From Alphaproteobacteria bacterium (lineage in GTDB: Bacteria; Pseudomonadota; Alphaproteobacteria; Rhodobacterales; Rhodobacteraceae), in the NCBI GenBank assembly GCA_030425145.1, contig JAUHVK010000017.1, positions 1 through 64,000 of the forward strand: DNA of 64,000 nucleotides, in the 5' to 3' direction. Each line of letters opens with the position of its first letter. The stretch's first letter is position 1. Shown here piece after piece: positions 42,334 through 50,676 of this stretch. A program made the position numbers and the translations under genes. Under the pieces are notes generated by a model. That model was not told where the DNA came from. It searched no databases and worked only from the letters and a program-made list of their open reading frames with translations.

Positions 42334-43090
42334 TGGCGACCGTGCTGGCGACGGCAACAACCGCACCCAGCGCAGGGCTGCTGTCAGAAACCCCGATCAT
42401 GCCCCACCGTACCCCGTCGATCAGGTAGAAGATCGGGTTGGCATGGGTGATGTTGTACATGACGGAAGGCAGAGCCTCGACCGAGTAGAACGTGCCGGAC
42501 AGGAACGCGAGCGGCGTAACGACGAAATTGGTGATCGCCGCCATCTGATCGAATTTTTCGGCGTAAATGCCCGCGACCATGCCAATGCCTGACAGAAGCG
42601 CAGCCCCGACGATCACAAAGAAGAGCGCGGTCAACGGGTGTTGCGGCACAATCCCGAGGAAGACCCACAACGCAATCGCAATCGCAACGGCCACCATCAG
42701 CCCCCGCGCGATGCCCCCGGCCAGATAGCCCATCACCAGTTCGCTTGCCGACAGTGGCGGCATCAGCGTGTCGACGATGTTACCTTGCACCTTGGACACC
42801 ACGATTGACGACGAGGTGTTGGCAAAAGCGTTCTGGATCACCGTCATCATCAGGATACCCGGCGCGATGAAGGTGGTGAAATCGACGCCCATCACATCGC
42901 CCCGGCGCGGACCGATGGCGATGGTGAAGATCAACATGAAGAGGCCCGCCGTTACCAGAGGGGCCAGAAGAGTCTGGGTCCACACATTGAGAAAACGTAG
43001 GATCTCGCGCTGGCCAAGTGTGTAGAGGCCCAGCCAGTTCATGCGCCCGAATCGGCGTTCATGGGTGATGCTCGCTTCGCTATGCTGCAT
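42281..43090 (-). CDS. ABC-2 type permease without an adjacent ATPase
   Basis: 269 aa; six hydrophobic segments; the ABC-2 signature region FVVTPLAFLSGTFYSVEALPSVMYNITHANPIFYLIDGVRWGM is clear, resembling YadH-type exporters. GAGG lies upstream of the ATG at 43090; a second in-frame ATG is at 43042 (MNWLGLYTL). No ABC ATPase gene is beside it in this window, so the motor must be encoded elsewhere. Confidence 0.88.
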   Translation of the reverse strand: MQHSEASITHERRFGRMNWLGLYTLGQREILRFLNVWTQTLLAPLVTAGLFMLIFTIAIGPRRGDVMGVDFTTFIAPGILMMTVIQNAFANTSSSIVVSKVQGNIVDTLMPPLSASELVMGYLAGGIARGLMVAVAIAIALWVFLGIVPQHPLTALFFVIVGAALLSGIGMVAGIYAEKFDQMAAITNFVVTPLAFLSGTFYSVEALPSVMYNITHANPIFYLIDGVRWGMIGVSDSSPALGAVVAVASTVAINFVAWQFFRRGYRLKA

Positions 43091-43168
43091 TGGGAACCTC
43101 TTGCCTGTCAGTTCGGGTTGTAACTCGCCCGCGCATGATTAGAATAAGAAGCGACTTAGAGATTTCGG

Positions 43169-43196
43169 GCGGCCAACGCAAACGGCCGCTTTTTTT
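43169..43196 (+). terminator. Intrinsic terminator inside the gcrA leader
   Basis: Stem GCGGCC/GGCCGC with a 9-nt loop followed by seven Ts (43190-43196). It ends 13 bp before the gcrA ATG, immediately before its GAGGG Shine-Dalgarno. A possible promoter, TTGTAA with TAGAAT at 16 bp spacing, lies just upstream (about 43120-43150). It could work as an attenuator of gcrA or end a short leader RNA. Confidence 0.65.
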
Positions 43197-43209
43197 GATG
43201 GAGGGCACG

Positions 43210-43800
43210 ATGTCCTGGACCGATGAACGCGTAGAGCTGTTGAAGAAGATGTGGGGCGAAGGCCAATCGGCAAGCCAGATCGCCAAAGAGCTTGGTGGCG
43301 TGACCCGCAATGCGGTGATCGGGAAAGTGCATCGTCTTGGCCTGTCGAACCGCGCAGGTGCTGCTGGTCCGGCCAAAGCCGAAGCGAAACCCGCGCCCAA
43401 AGCTGAGGCAAAGCCGGCGCCCAAGGCGGAAGCCAAACCCGCACCCAAGGCCGCGCCGAAACCGGCAGAGCCGGAAGTGGTGATGGAAACGAAATCCGCC
43501 ACGCCGCCGCCCTCCCCGCGCCGTCAGATTATTCCTGCCGGTCAGCCTTTGCCGCCGCAGCCCTCTGCCAACGAGATCAGCCCCGAAGCACTGGCTAAGG
43601 TGAACGCGGTCGAGAAGAAGGCCAAGAAGCTGACGCTGATGGAACTGACCGAGAAGACCTGCAAATGGCCGGTCGGCGACCCCGCCACGCCAAACTTCTG
43701 GTTCTGTGGCCTGCCCGTGCAACAGGGCAAACCCTATTGCGAGGCACATGTCGGCGTCGCGTTCCAGCCGATGAGTTCGCGCCGCGACCGTCGTCGCTGA
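43210..43800 (+). CDS. gcrA: GcrA-type cell-cycle regulator
   Basis: In Caulobacter GcrA binds sigma-70 and methylated GANTC sites to control cell-cycle genes. 196 aa. The N-terminal DNA-binding part is SWTDERVELLKKMWGEGQSASQIAKELGGVTRNAVIGKVHRLGL. A linker of repeated KPAPKAEA units (about 58-85) follows; the C-terminal sigma-interaction region TCKWPVGDPATPNFWFCGLPVQQGKPYCEAH has the conserved cysteines. Start at 43210 after GAGGG (an in-frame ATG at 43198 exists). Confidence 0.95.
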   Translation: MSWTDERVELLKKMWGEGQSASQIAKELGGVTRNAVIGKVHRLGLSNRAGAAGPAKAEAKPAPKAEAKPAPKAEAKPAPKAAPKPAEPEVVMETKSATPPPSPRRQIIPAGQPLPPQPSANEISPEALAKVNAVEKKAKKLTLMELTEKTCKWPVGDPATPNFWFCGLPVQQGKPYCEAHVGVAFQPMSSRRDRRR

Positions 43801-43824
43801 GGTTGAACAGATCGACACACGGGA

Positions 43825-43849
43825 GGGGCGGATTAACCGCCCCTTTTTT
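43825..43849 (+). terminator. Intrinsic terminator of gcrA
   Basis: Stem GGGGCGG/CCGCCCC with loop ATTAA and six Ts, 25 bp after the gcrA stop. A strong canonical terminator between convergent gcrA and the GNAT gene. Confidence 0.9.
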
Positions 43850-43862
43850 GTTGCGCGGCAGG

Positions 43863-44402
43863 TTACCAGATGTCGGGGCGATTGAGTGCGGAAACGCAGA
43901 ATGACGGCCCGGGCAAAGGTGTCAGCGGCGCATCGGTGAGGGATTGGGCGATCCATCCCTCAGGCATGCTGAGCGGCTGCGGGGCCGGTACTGTCTCGGT
44001 AGTCACCTGTTGGAACCCGACCTGCCCATAGAAAGCCGGATCGCCATAGGTCACTGCGACATCGACGCCCTCGGCGCGCAAGGAATTCAGCGCGGCTTGA
44101 AGCAGGGCTCGCCCCACGCCTTTGCGCTGCTGATCCGTAGCAACCGCCATCGGTGACAAAAGAAACGCGGTGCGGGTGTCGTCGGGAAAGAGCAACCGGG
44201 TGAAGATCGCGCAGCCATGCAGCGAGCCGTCATCCCGTGCGATGAAAACGCGGATATCCTTTTCGGGTGTCGTGGTCAGCAATTCGTGGGCGAGGTCGTG
44301 GACCGCAGCGCCCTCGTCCGCGCCCTCCGACGCGGTGAAGGTGTGTTTGAAGAGCTGGGCGATCTTGTCACTCATGTCGACGGGATTTGTCGTGATCTGC
44401 AT
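43863..44402 (-). CDS. GNAT N-acetyltransferase (YhbS-like)
   Basis: 179 aa. The acetyl-CoA loop is in LLSPMAVATDQQRKGVGRALLQAAL near residues 81-105, followed by VAVTYGDPAFYGQVGFQQV, the usual GDPAYY-type segment of YhbS-like proteins. The substrate is unknown. Transcribed after the Dabb-domain gene (21 bp apart), probably on one message. Confidence 0.85.
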   Translation of the reverse strand: MQITTNPVDMSDKIAQLFKHTFTASEGADEGAAVHDLAHELLTTTPEKDIRVFIARDDGSLHGCAIFTRLLFPDDTRTAFLLSPMAVATDQQRKGVGRALLQAALNSLRAEGVDVAVTYGDPAFYGQVGFQQVTTETVPAPQPLSMPEGWIAQSLTDAPLTPLPGPSFCVSALNRPDIW

Positions 44403-44423
44403 TCTACTGGAGCCTTTCCGATC

Positions 44424-44738
44424 TCAGTCGGCACATACCAGATCGACTACCATGATCCCATCCGCGCCACCAACGCACAGTTCGCAGAGCCGTGCGCCCA
44501 GCGCCTTATGGGTCGGGTGGTCGGCATAGGTAGCAAGCGCCTGACGGTCGGCAAAGCGGATGACAAAGCCATCGGTGACTTGGGGCGACTTGCCCTCAAA
44601 ATCTGCATTGGGTCCGAAATCGAATCCCAGTACGCCGTCCAGAGTTTGGCCGAACGTCGCCAATTCGGACAAAACAGCGTGCCGCGCAGCTTGGCCGGCA
44701 TCTGGCTGGAAGTCACAAAACACACAATGAAGGATCAT
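44424..44738 (-). CDS. Dabb-domain (dimeric alpha/beta barrel) protein
   Basis: 104 aa. Pattern ILHCVFCDF at the start, then VLGFDFGPNADFEGKSPQVTDGFVIRFADRQALATYADHPTHKAL, typical of Dabb/stress-responsive A/B-barrel proteins. Function unknown. Divergent from rimO across 115 bp. Confidence 0.82.
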   Translation of the reverse strand: MILHCVFCDFQPDAGQAARHAVLSELATFGQTLDGVLGFDFGPNADFEGKSPQVTDGFVIRFADRQALATYADHPTHKALGARLCELCVGGADGIMVVDLVCAD

Positions 44739-44853
44739 CGGACGTCCCTATGCGTAAGACACCTGCCAAGGTTACGCTGTCTTTTCCCGATTGTCCCGCA
44801 GCACTCGGCAATGGGGCCTTCCCCAAGCACCTTCAAATCTCTATATGCCGCGC

Positions 44854-46221
44854 ATGTCCCAGAACCCGCCCTCCCTTCGCCCCGATCTTGCGCCCTCAGC
44901 GCGCTTTTCCGACACGCCTCGCGCAGGTCAGCCCACCATTGGTATGGTGTCGCTGGGATGCCCCAAGGCGCTGGTGGACAGCGAACGGATTTTGACCCGG
45001 CTCCGGGCAGAAGGCTATGGGATCAGCCCGGATTATTCCGGGGCGGACGCGGTGATCGTCAACACCTGTGGGTTTCTGGATTCCGCCAAGGCGGAAAGCC
45101 TTGAGGCCATCGGTGAAGCTTTGGCCGAAAATGGCCGGGTGATCGTCACGGGCTGTCTGGGGGCAGAGCCGGAATATATAACAGGCGCACATCCGAAGGT
45201 GCTCGCCGTGACTGGCCCGCATCAATACGAACAGGTGCTGGACGCGGTGCATGCCGCCGTGCCGCCCGATCCCGATCCGTTCATCGACCTGCTGCCCGCC
45301 TCGGGCGTCAAGCTGACGCCGCGCCATTACAGCTATCTGAAGATTTCCGAGGGCTGCAATCACAAGTGCAAGTTCTGTATCATCCCGGACATGCGCGGTC
45401 TGCTGACTTCGCGCCCGGCGAAAGCGGTGCTGCGCGAGGCGGAGAAGCTGGTCGAGAGTGGCGTGCGGGAATTGCTGGTGATTTCGCAGGACACTTCGGC
45501 CTATGGCACCGATTGGAAAGACCGGGACGAGAAGTTCCCCATCCTGTCGCTGGCGCGCGATCTGGGGGCTTTGGGCGCATGGGTGCGGATGCATTACGTC
45601 TACCCCTACCCCCATGTGCGCGAGCTTATCCCGCTGATGGCCGAAGGTCTGGTGCTGCCCTATCTCGACATCCCGTTCCAACACGCCCATCCCGACACGC
45701 TGAAGCGGATGGCACGCCCTGCGGCGGCGGCTCGGACACTGGACGAAATCGCGGCCTGGCGCGAGATCTGCCCCGACATCACGCTGCGCTCGACCTTCAT
45801 CGTCGGCTATCCGGGCGAGACAGAGGACGAGTTCCAGACATTGCTTGACTGGATGGACGAGGCGCAACTGGATCGCGTCGGGTGCTTCCAATACGAGAAC
45901 GTCGATGGCGCAAGGTCGAACGCGCTGCCAGACCATGTGCCCGATGAGATCAAGCAGGAGCGCTGGGATCGGTTCATGGAGAAGGCACAGGCGATTTCTG
46001 AAGCCAAGCTTGCGGCCAAGGTCGGTCAGCGGATGGATGTCATTATCGACGATATCGATGAAGACGGCATCGCAACCTGCCGCACCAAAGCCGACGCGCC
46101 CGAGATCGACGGGAACCTCTTTATTGACGAGGGTGCCGACGGTCTTTCAGTGGGTGAGATCGTCACGGTCGAAGTGGACGAGGCCGGGGAATACGACCTT
46201 TGGGGGCGTTTGATCTCGTAA
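44854..46221 (+). CDS. rimO: Ribosomal protein uS12 (Asp88) methylthiotransferase
   Basis: Radical-SAM enzyme that modifies ribosomal protein S12. 455 aa from the ATG at 44854 ([20 protein letters not shown]); an open extension upstream to 44791 and an ATG at 44845 are less likely. MTTase cysteines are Cys36, Cys72 and Cys101; the radical-SAM cluster is [11 protein letters not shown] (Cys168, Cys172, Cys175). The TRAM domain ends [18 protein letters not shown] decayed copy of this 3' end lies at 47413-47472. Confidence 0.95.
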   Translation: MSQNPPSLRPDLAPSARFSDTPRAGQPTIGMVSLGCPKALVDSERILTRLRAEGYGISPDYSGADAVIVNTCGFLDSAKAESLEAIGEALAENGRVIVTGCLGAEPEYITGAHPKVLAVTGPHQYEQVLDAVHAAVPPDPDPFIDLLPASGVKLTPRHYSYLKISEGCNHKCKFCIIPDMRGLLTSRPAKAVLREAEKLVESGVRELLVISQDTSAYGTDWKDRDEKFPILSLARDLGALGAWVRMHYVYPYPHVRELIPLMAEGLVLPYLDIPFQHAHPDTLKRMARPAAAARTLDEIAAWREICPDITLRSTFIVGYPGETEDEFQTLLDWMDEAQLDRVGCFQYENVDGARSNALPDHVPDEIKQERWDRFMEKAQAISEAKLAAKVGQRMDVIIDDIDEDGIATCRTKADAPEIDGNLFIDEGADGLSVGEIVTVEVDEAGEYDLWGRLIS

Positions 46222-46260
46222 AGTGGGTGCGTTGTCCGCTGGTCGCTGTACAGTGTGCCC

Positions 46261-47208
46261 ATGACACCGGAAAACCACGCCTTTACCTACCTGATTTCCA
46301 ACACCGGAAAGTCCCTGGCTGAGGGCGCCCCGAACGCGGCATTTCGCTGGATGCATATTCAGGGCGACGTGGCCTATGCCGCCGCGGCCCTGTCCGAGCT
46401 ATCGCTTGATCCGGTTGTGGTGGCGGCTTTGTCGGCCACCGAAACCCGGCCCCGCTGCACCCCGCATGGTGACGGGGCCGTTGTCATCCTGCGCGGTGTG
46501 AACCTGATCGAAGGGGCCGCGCCCGAAGACATGATTTCCCTTCGGGTCTGGATCGAGCATTCCCGCATCATCAGCGTCGGGATCCGCCCCTTGGGAGCGC
46601 TGGATGACGTGGTGGCGTCTGTTGTCGGCGACCGGGCTCCGGTGAGCAGCGGAGCGATGCTGGCAAACATTGCCCTGCGTCTGGTTGACCGTGCCGAACC
46701 GGTGATCGCCGAGCTGAACGAAGAGTTGGACCAGATCGAGGACGCGCTCAAGGACCGCGATATTGCGGAAACACGGTCGGCTGTGTCCGACACAAGACGC
46801 ATGGCAATCGCGCTGCGCCGACACTTGTTTCCGCAACGCGATGCGCTGACAACGCTGGAGGTGGAAGGCTTCGACTGGATCGCGTCGCTGGCCTCGGCAC
46901 ATCTTCGTGAAGCGGTGGACAGGCTGACCCGGCTCTGCGAGGAACTCGACATGATCCGTGAGCGCTGTCAGGTCGTTCAGGATCACGTGCTCGACGTGCG
47001 ATCCGAGGCGATGAATCAGCAAATGCTGGTGCTGACACTGGTTGCGGCGTTCTTTCTGCCACTCAGCTTTCTGACCGGACTACTGGGGATCAATGTCGGC
47101 GGCGTGCCTCTGGCACAAAGCGCCTTCGGTTTCTGGATCATCTGCGGGGTGCTGTTGGCCATTGGCGTGCTGGAATACGTGCTGTTCCGGATATTCAAGC
47201 TGTTCTGA
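46261..47208 (+). CDS. zntB: CorA/ZntB-family metal transporter
   Basis: 315 aa. A long soluble N-terminal part with helices (AEPVIAELNEELDQIEDALKDRD) is followed by two C-terminal membrane helices. The pore-loop motif is GLLGINVGGVP, the ZntB-type variant of the CorA GMN region. ZntB moves Zn2+, but in this family the direction and metal cannot be read from sequence. Start at the ATG 46261 (a GTG at 46255 is in frame). A dispersed-repeat copy follows 32 bp downstream. Confidence 0.88.
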   Translation: MTPENHAFTYLISNTGKSLAEGAPNAAFRWMHIQGDVAYAAAALSELSLDPVVVAALSATETRPRCTPHGDGAVVILRGVNLIEGAAPEDMISLRVWIEHSRIISVGIRPLGALDDVVASVVGDRAPVSSGAMLANIALRLVDRAEPVIAELNEELDQIEDALKDRDIAETRSAVSDTRRMAIALRRHLFPQRDALTTLEVEGFDWIASLASAHLREAVDRLTRLCEELDMIRERCQVVQDHVLDVRSEAMNQQMLVLTLVAAFFLPLSFLTGLLGINVGGVPLAQSAFGFWIICGVLLAIGVLEYVLFRIFKLF

Positions 47209-47240
47209 TCAACGCGCGTTGCGGTTGTTGTGACCGGGTT

Positions 47241-47301
47241 GGGGGCGCTGCCCCCGTCCTCCTGCGGCGGACTCCCCCGAGGTATTTGGAAAACAGAGAA
47301 G
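47241..47301 (-). repeat. 61-bp dispersed repeat, copy 2
   Basis: Reads on the minus strand CTTCTCTGTTTTCCAAATAC, then CTCGGGGGAGTCC, ending GGGGGCAGCGCCCCC. The first stem here is GTCC-CC/GG-GGAC rather than the CGCCG/CGGCG of copy 1, so stem bases differ while pairing is kept. It lies just after zntB. Confidence 0.85.
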
Positions 47302-47412
47302 ACCATATGCCTGTCCCCTGTCGTCAGGCCGACGTGCCATACCCCCCTGAGATGGAAATATCCTCCGAGACCCGCGTTCTTTTAACGATCTGTTTGTTGT
47401 CTATGCGTGGAC

Positions 47413-47472
47413 GAGGTCTTGTCCGTCGAAGCGGCCGAAGCCGGGGATTACGATCTTTGGGGGATTCTCTGA
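47413..47472 (+). pseudogene. Decayed fragment of the rimO 3' end
   Basis: Bases 47413-47472 translate as EVLSVEAAEAGDYDLWGIL and a stop, matching the RimO C-terminus [19 protein letters not shown]. By hand count 41 of the first 51 bases match rimO 46156-46206. Upstream, NDLFV (about 47377-47391) resembles RimO GNLFID but in a shifted frame. No start, MTTase or radical-SAM part remains. It is the relic of a second rimO copy, in the otherwise gene-free 371-bp gap 47209-47579. Confidence 0.8.
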
Positions 47473-47579
47473 AACACGTGACGTGGCACGACATCAGGAG
47501 TCGGAAACGTACCACCTGATCCAAAATTCCCGCGATAGCCTGCGGGTACCGGCTTCTTTTTCCCCAAGAAAGGCCCGAA

Positions 47580-48737
47580 ATGCTGGACGAAGCAATCGCC
47601 CGTACTGCTGCCTTGCAATCCCGATTGAAGGATGCCGGCATCACTCATGCCGTCTTCACCTCGGAAAGCTCCATTGCCTATCTGGCAGGATTTTGGGGGT
47701 ATCTCGGAATTGAATTCGGTCGACCCACCATGCTGGTCGTCCCGGCTGAGGACGCGCCGATTGTCATCACTCCGCTGATGGAAAGCGAAATGGTTGCCGA
47801 GATGACGTGGGTTGAGGACGTGCGCACTTGGGAGGATATGGGCCAACGCAGTTGGGGGCGTGCGCTTGCCGGTACCCTACCCGAGGCGCCTTCGGAGATT
47901 TGGATCGAAAGGGCCGACGTGCCCGCCATTGTGCGCAACTTTCTGGACGACCGTTACCCCGACGCGAAAATCCGGGACATCGGTCCGATCCTTGGTGCGC
48001 AGCGCATGATCAAGTCGCCGCTGGAAATCGAGGTGATGAAACAGGCCGGAGAAATTGCCGGCGCGATGATGGCCGCCGCGCATGGGTCTTTGCGGGCCGG
48101 TGCCCACGAATATGAAAGCGCTCTCGCCGTGATCGAGGCAGGGACGCGCAAGGCGGCAGGATTTCTGACTGACACAGGTTGGGAGCGATTTGTCTCGCCG
48201 ATGATCCACAATCTGCAAATCCTTCAAAGCGGCAAGGACGCGTCGATGGTACACAGGCGCGCATCGGTCAAAGCTTATGAGCCGTTTGATCCGGTCTATT
48301 TCTGTTTTTGCAACATGGCGCAGTTCAAACAATACAAGCTGGGCTTCGACCGCATGTTCCATATCGGTGGTGTGACAGACGATGGCGCACGCGTGCAACT
48401 GGCGGCGATTGATGCGCAACAGGCGGCCATCGCGGTGATCCGGCCCGGCATTACCGCGGAAGATGTCGCGGCTGCGGCCAACGAAGTCTATGCCGAGCGC
48501 GGCTATCAGACCGGCTATCGCACGGGACGGTCGATTGGCGTGGCCTATCTTGAAGCCCCAGAGCTCAAAGCCGGGGACAAGACCGTTTTGCAGCCCGGCA
48601 TGACCTTCGCCGTTGACGGTGGGATCTCAATCGATGGGGTGACCGCAGGCCGGATTGGCGACAGCATTGTCGTGACAGAGACCGGGTCAGAGTACCTGAC
48701 GCAGTACCCGCGTGAACTCTTGATCACGGACGCCTGA
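47580..48737 (+). CDS. M24 (creatinase/aminopeptidase-P fold) family protein lacking the metal ligands
   Basis: 385 aa with the two-domain M24 layout: an N-terminal creatinase-like domain (about 1-140) and a pita-bread domain. Of the five canonical metal ligands, only the second Asp (GFDRMF) may remain. The first Asp position reads FCFCN, the His of the GHxxG motif is Arg (GRSIGVAYLEAPEL), the EPG Glu is Asp (AVDGGIS) and the ED Glu is Gly (RIGDSIVV). It is therefore probably a metal-free hydrolase like creatinase, or a non-catalytic homologue. Preceded by GAAAGG; coupled to the nitrilase-family gene. Confidence 0.85.
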   Translation: MLDEAIARTAALQSRLKDAGITHAVFTSESSIAYLAGFWGYLGIEFGRPTMLVVPAEDAPIVITPLMESEMVAEMTWVEDVRTWEDMGQRSWGRALAGTLPEAPSEIWIERADVPAIVRNFLDDRYPDAKIRDIGPILGAQRMIKSPLEIEVMKQAGEIAGAMMAAAHGSLRAGAHEYESALAVIEAGTRKAAGFLTDTGWERFVSPMIHNLQILQSGKDASMVHRRASVKAYEPFDPVYFCFCNMAQFKQYKLGFDRMFHIGGVTDDGARVQLAAIDAQQAAIAVIRPGITAEDVAAAANEVYAERGYQTGYRTGRSIGVAYLEAPELKAGDKTVLQPGMTFAVDGGISIDGVTAGRIGDSIVVTETGSEYLTQYPRELLITDA

Positions 48738-48738
48738 T

Positions 48739-49518
48739 GTGATGCGCTTGGCGGTCGCCCAACCTCCGGCAGGGCTGGATACGGTCTCGGATCGGGTCGC
48801 GTGGCTGCGCGATGCGTTACCTGATCTGACCGCCAAGGGCGTTGATCTTGTCCTTCTGCCTGAGTTGTTCCTGTGTGGTTACAATATCGGCGCCGCGCTT
48901 GCACAAATGGCCCAACCTGCCGATGGCCCGGGCTTTGACGCGATGCGGAAACTGGCGCAGGCCAGTGGGATCGCCCTGCATTACGGTTTTGCAGAGGCCG
49001 ATGGTGGGATGCTTTACAATTCAGCGCTGTGCATCGACCCGGATGGAGATGTTCTGACCCACCAGCGCAAGCTCGCTATACCTCCCGGTTTTGAAAAGGA
49101 TCATTTCAGCCCCGGCGCGGGATGCGCTTTGTTCACCTATTGCGGAATGCGGTTCGCCACGTTGATTTGTTACGATGCGGAATTCCCGGAAACCGCGCGC
49201 CATGTCGCCAGCCTTGGCGCCGAAGTGGTGCTGGTTCCTACAGCCTTGTGCGCGCAATGGGGGTGGGTGGCGCATACCATGATCCCCTGCCGCGCCTATG
49301 AGAACGGGGTGTACCTTGCCTATGCGAATAGTGCCGGATCGCAAAACGGCATGGATTTTTTGGGGGCCAGTGTCATCGCCGCGCCGGACGGGACTGAGGC
49401 CGCACGCGCCGGATCAGAACCTGAGTTGATCCTTGCCGACCTTGATCCCGAAAAGATCAGACAGGCGCAAGCAAGGCTGCCATATCTTAAGGATCGCCTG
49501 TCTTTGAAACTGAGCTGA
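48739..49518 (+). CDS. Carbon-nitrogen hydrolase (nitrilase superfamily), amidase-like
   Basis: 259 aa from a GTG (the next codon is ATG 48742, equally possible). The catalytic triad is intact: Glu42 in LLPELFLCGYN, Lys111 in HQRKLAIPP, Cys144 in TLICYDAEFPE. Most like the aliphatic/omega-amidase branch. It starts 1 bp after the M24-protein stop, so the two probably act on related C-N bonds in one pathway, whose substrate I cannot name. Confidence 0.88.
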   Translation: MMRLAVAQPPAGLDTVSDRVAWLRDALPDLTAKGVDLVLLPELFLCGYNIGAALAQMAQPADGPGFDAMRKLAQASGIALHYGFAEADGGMLYNSALCIDPDGDVLTHQRKLAIPPGFEKDHFSPGAGCALFTYCGMRFATLICYDAEFPETARHVASLGAEVVLVPTALCAQWGWVAHTMIPCRAYENGVYLAYANSAGSQNGMDFLGASVIAAPDGTEAARAGSEPELILADLDPEKIRQAQARLPYLKDRLSLKLS

Positions 49519-49602
49519 TCGAATGGTCCGATACGACGGGTCAGGGTGTCGCGTTGCCCAAAGTCGGGTGGCCCCTAGGTCTTGCGCAAAGGAGGCCTTT
49601 CG

Positions 49603-49983
49603 ATGCCCGACACCCGAGTGCTTTACAATGCGCAATGCCCCGTCTGTTCATTCGAGATCAACCACTATGCAGCCTATGCCAAGCGTGAAGGGCTGCCGAT
49701 CCGCTTCGAAGATCTGAACGGGCCGGAACGTGCGGCTTGGGGAATTGACGAAGACATCGCGGCGAGGCGCCTCTACGTGCTGCGGGACGGTGAACTGACC
49801 AGCGGCGTTCCGGCGTTCCTAATCCTGTGGCGTGAGATGCCGCGCTATCGGTGGCTGGCGCGGATCGTCGGGCTGCCGGGAATCCGACAGGTGGCCTCCG
49901 TTGTCTATGACCACGTTCTGGCCCCGGTGATTTATCGCTGGCATCTGCGCCGCAAGGCACGGCAGGTCAGCCAATCAGTATAA
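49603..49983 (+). CDS. DCC-family thiol-disulfide oxidoreductase-like protein (DUF393)
   Basis: 126 aa from the ATG at 49603, which follows an ideal AAAGGAGG. The family's N-terminal YNAQCPVCSFEI holds the CxxC pair (Cys12, Cys15) in a thioredoxin-like fold. The physiological partner is unknown. The 3' end overlaps the convergent dgkA by 17 bp. Confidence 0.87.
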   Translation: MPDTRVLYNAQCPVCSFEINHYAAYAKREGLPIRFEDLNGPERAAWGIDEDIAARRLYVLRDGELTSGVPAFLILWREMPRYRWLARIVGLPGIRQVASVVYDHVLAPVIYRWHLRRKARQVSQSV

Positions 49984-50314
49984 CCGCCCACGCCACACCG
50001 GCGGCGATCGAGGCCACAGCCACTCCCGCGCTGCCCGCATCTTTGGCGCGTTTTGCCAGCGGGTGCTCTTCGGTCGAGATGTAGTCGATGGCGTCTTCGA
50101 TGGCGGTATTGAGCAGTTCGGCAGCGAGGATTAGGAGACCCAGCGCCAAAATCACCGCGCGTTCCACCGGGCTCAGCGGCAGCAGAAAAGCCAGCGCGGC
50201 GGAGATCAGATTGGCCCAGACCCAGCTGCGGAAACTGTGTTCCGTGCGCCAGGTCGCGGTCACGCCGGCCCAGGACCAGATGCAGCGCAGTTTGAGGCGT
50301 CTGAGAAACTCCAT
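49967..50314 (-). CDS. dgkA: Diacylglycerol kinase (DgkA)
   Basis: Inner-membrane enzyme recycling diacylglycerol to phosphatidate. 115 aa from the ATG at 50314 (MEFLRRLKLR). Three membrane segments and the active-site motif ELLNTAIEDAIDYIS near residues 66-80. It lies 8 bp after the IMPACT-family gene, in a three-gene minus-strand operon. Confidence 0.92.
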   Translation of the reverse strand: MEFLRRLKLRCIWSWAGVTATWRTEHSFRSWVWANLISAALAFLLPLSPVERAVILALGLLILAAELLNTAIEDAIDYISTEEHPLAKRAKDAGSAGVAVASIAAGVAWAVILIG

Positions 50315-50322
50315 GCTGCAGC

Positions 50323-50676
50323 CTAATCCGTGTTGTCGAGGTAATGGCGCACGCAATCCTGCACATGGCGAAACCTATCGCCGCCCAGATGCTTGCCGCC
50401 ATACCAGCGGGTTACGACTATCACGTGATCCGTCAGCCCTTCGCGTTCCAGCATTTGCAGAATGATCTGCCCTGCCCCGCCTTCGCCATCATCATTCTTG
50501 AGCGGCGTGCCATCGGAGAACACGACAGCCCAGGTGTTATGAGTAGCCTTGGCGTATTTCTTGCCGCGCTTCAGGGTTTTGAGAAAGCCGTCCACCTCGG
50601 CGCGGCTGGCCGCTGGCCCGCCACTCACCGCGTATTTCGAGCCGCGGTCAGAGATGACGCCCTCAAACTGTTTCAT
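50323..50676 (-). CDS. IMPACT/YigZ-family protein (UPF0029 domain)
   Basis: 117 aa, only the N-terminal UPF0029 domain: KYAKATHNTWAVVFSDGTPLKNDDGEGGAGQIILQMLE and VIVVTRWYGGKHLGGDRFRHV, matching the family THNCWA, DDGEPxGTAG and VTRYFGGxxLG motifs. The C-terminal domain of YigZ is absent. Possible role in translation or RNA handling, not established for this form. Its start overlaps the upstream gene by 14 bp. Confidence 0.83.
   Translation of the reverse strand: MKQFEGVISDRGSKYAVSGGPAASRAEVDGFLKTLKRGKKYAKATHNTWAVVFSDGTPLKNDDGEGGAGQIILQMLEREGLTDHVIVVTRWYGGKHLGGDRFRHVQDCVRHYLDNTD

Noticed and set aside
46261-47208. Magnesium channel CorA
   Set aside because: The pore loop reads GINVGGVP, the ZntB-type variant, instead of the classic GMN with its following motif.
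47580-48737. DMSP lyase DddP or a typical Xaa-Pro aminopeptidase
   Set aside because: Those enzymes keep the Asp/Asp/His/Glu/Glu metal ligands, most of which are substituted here.
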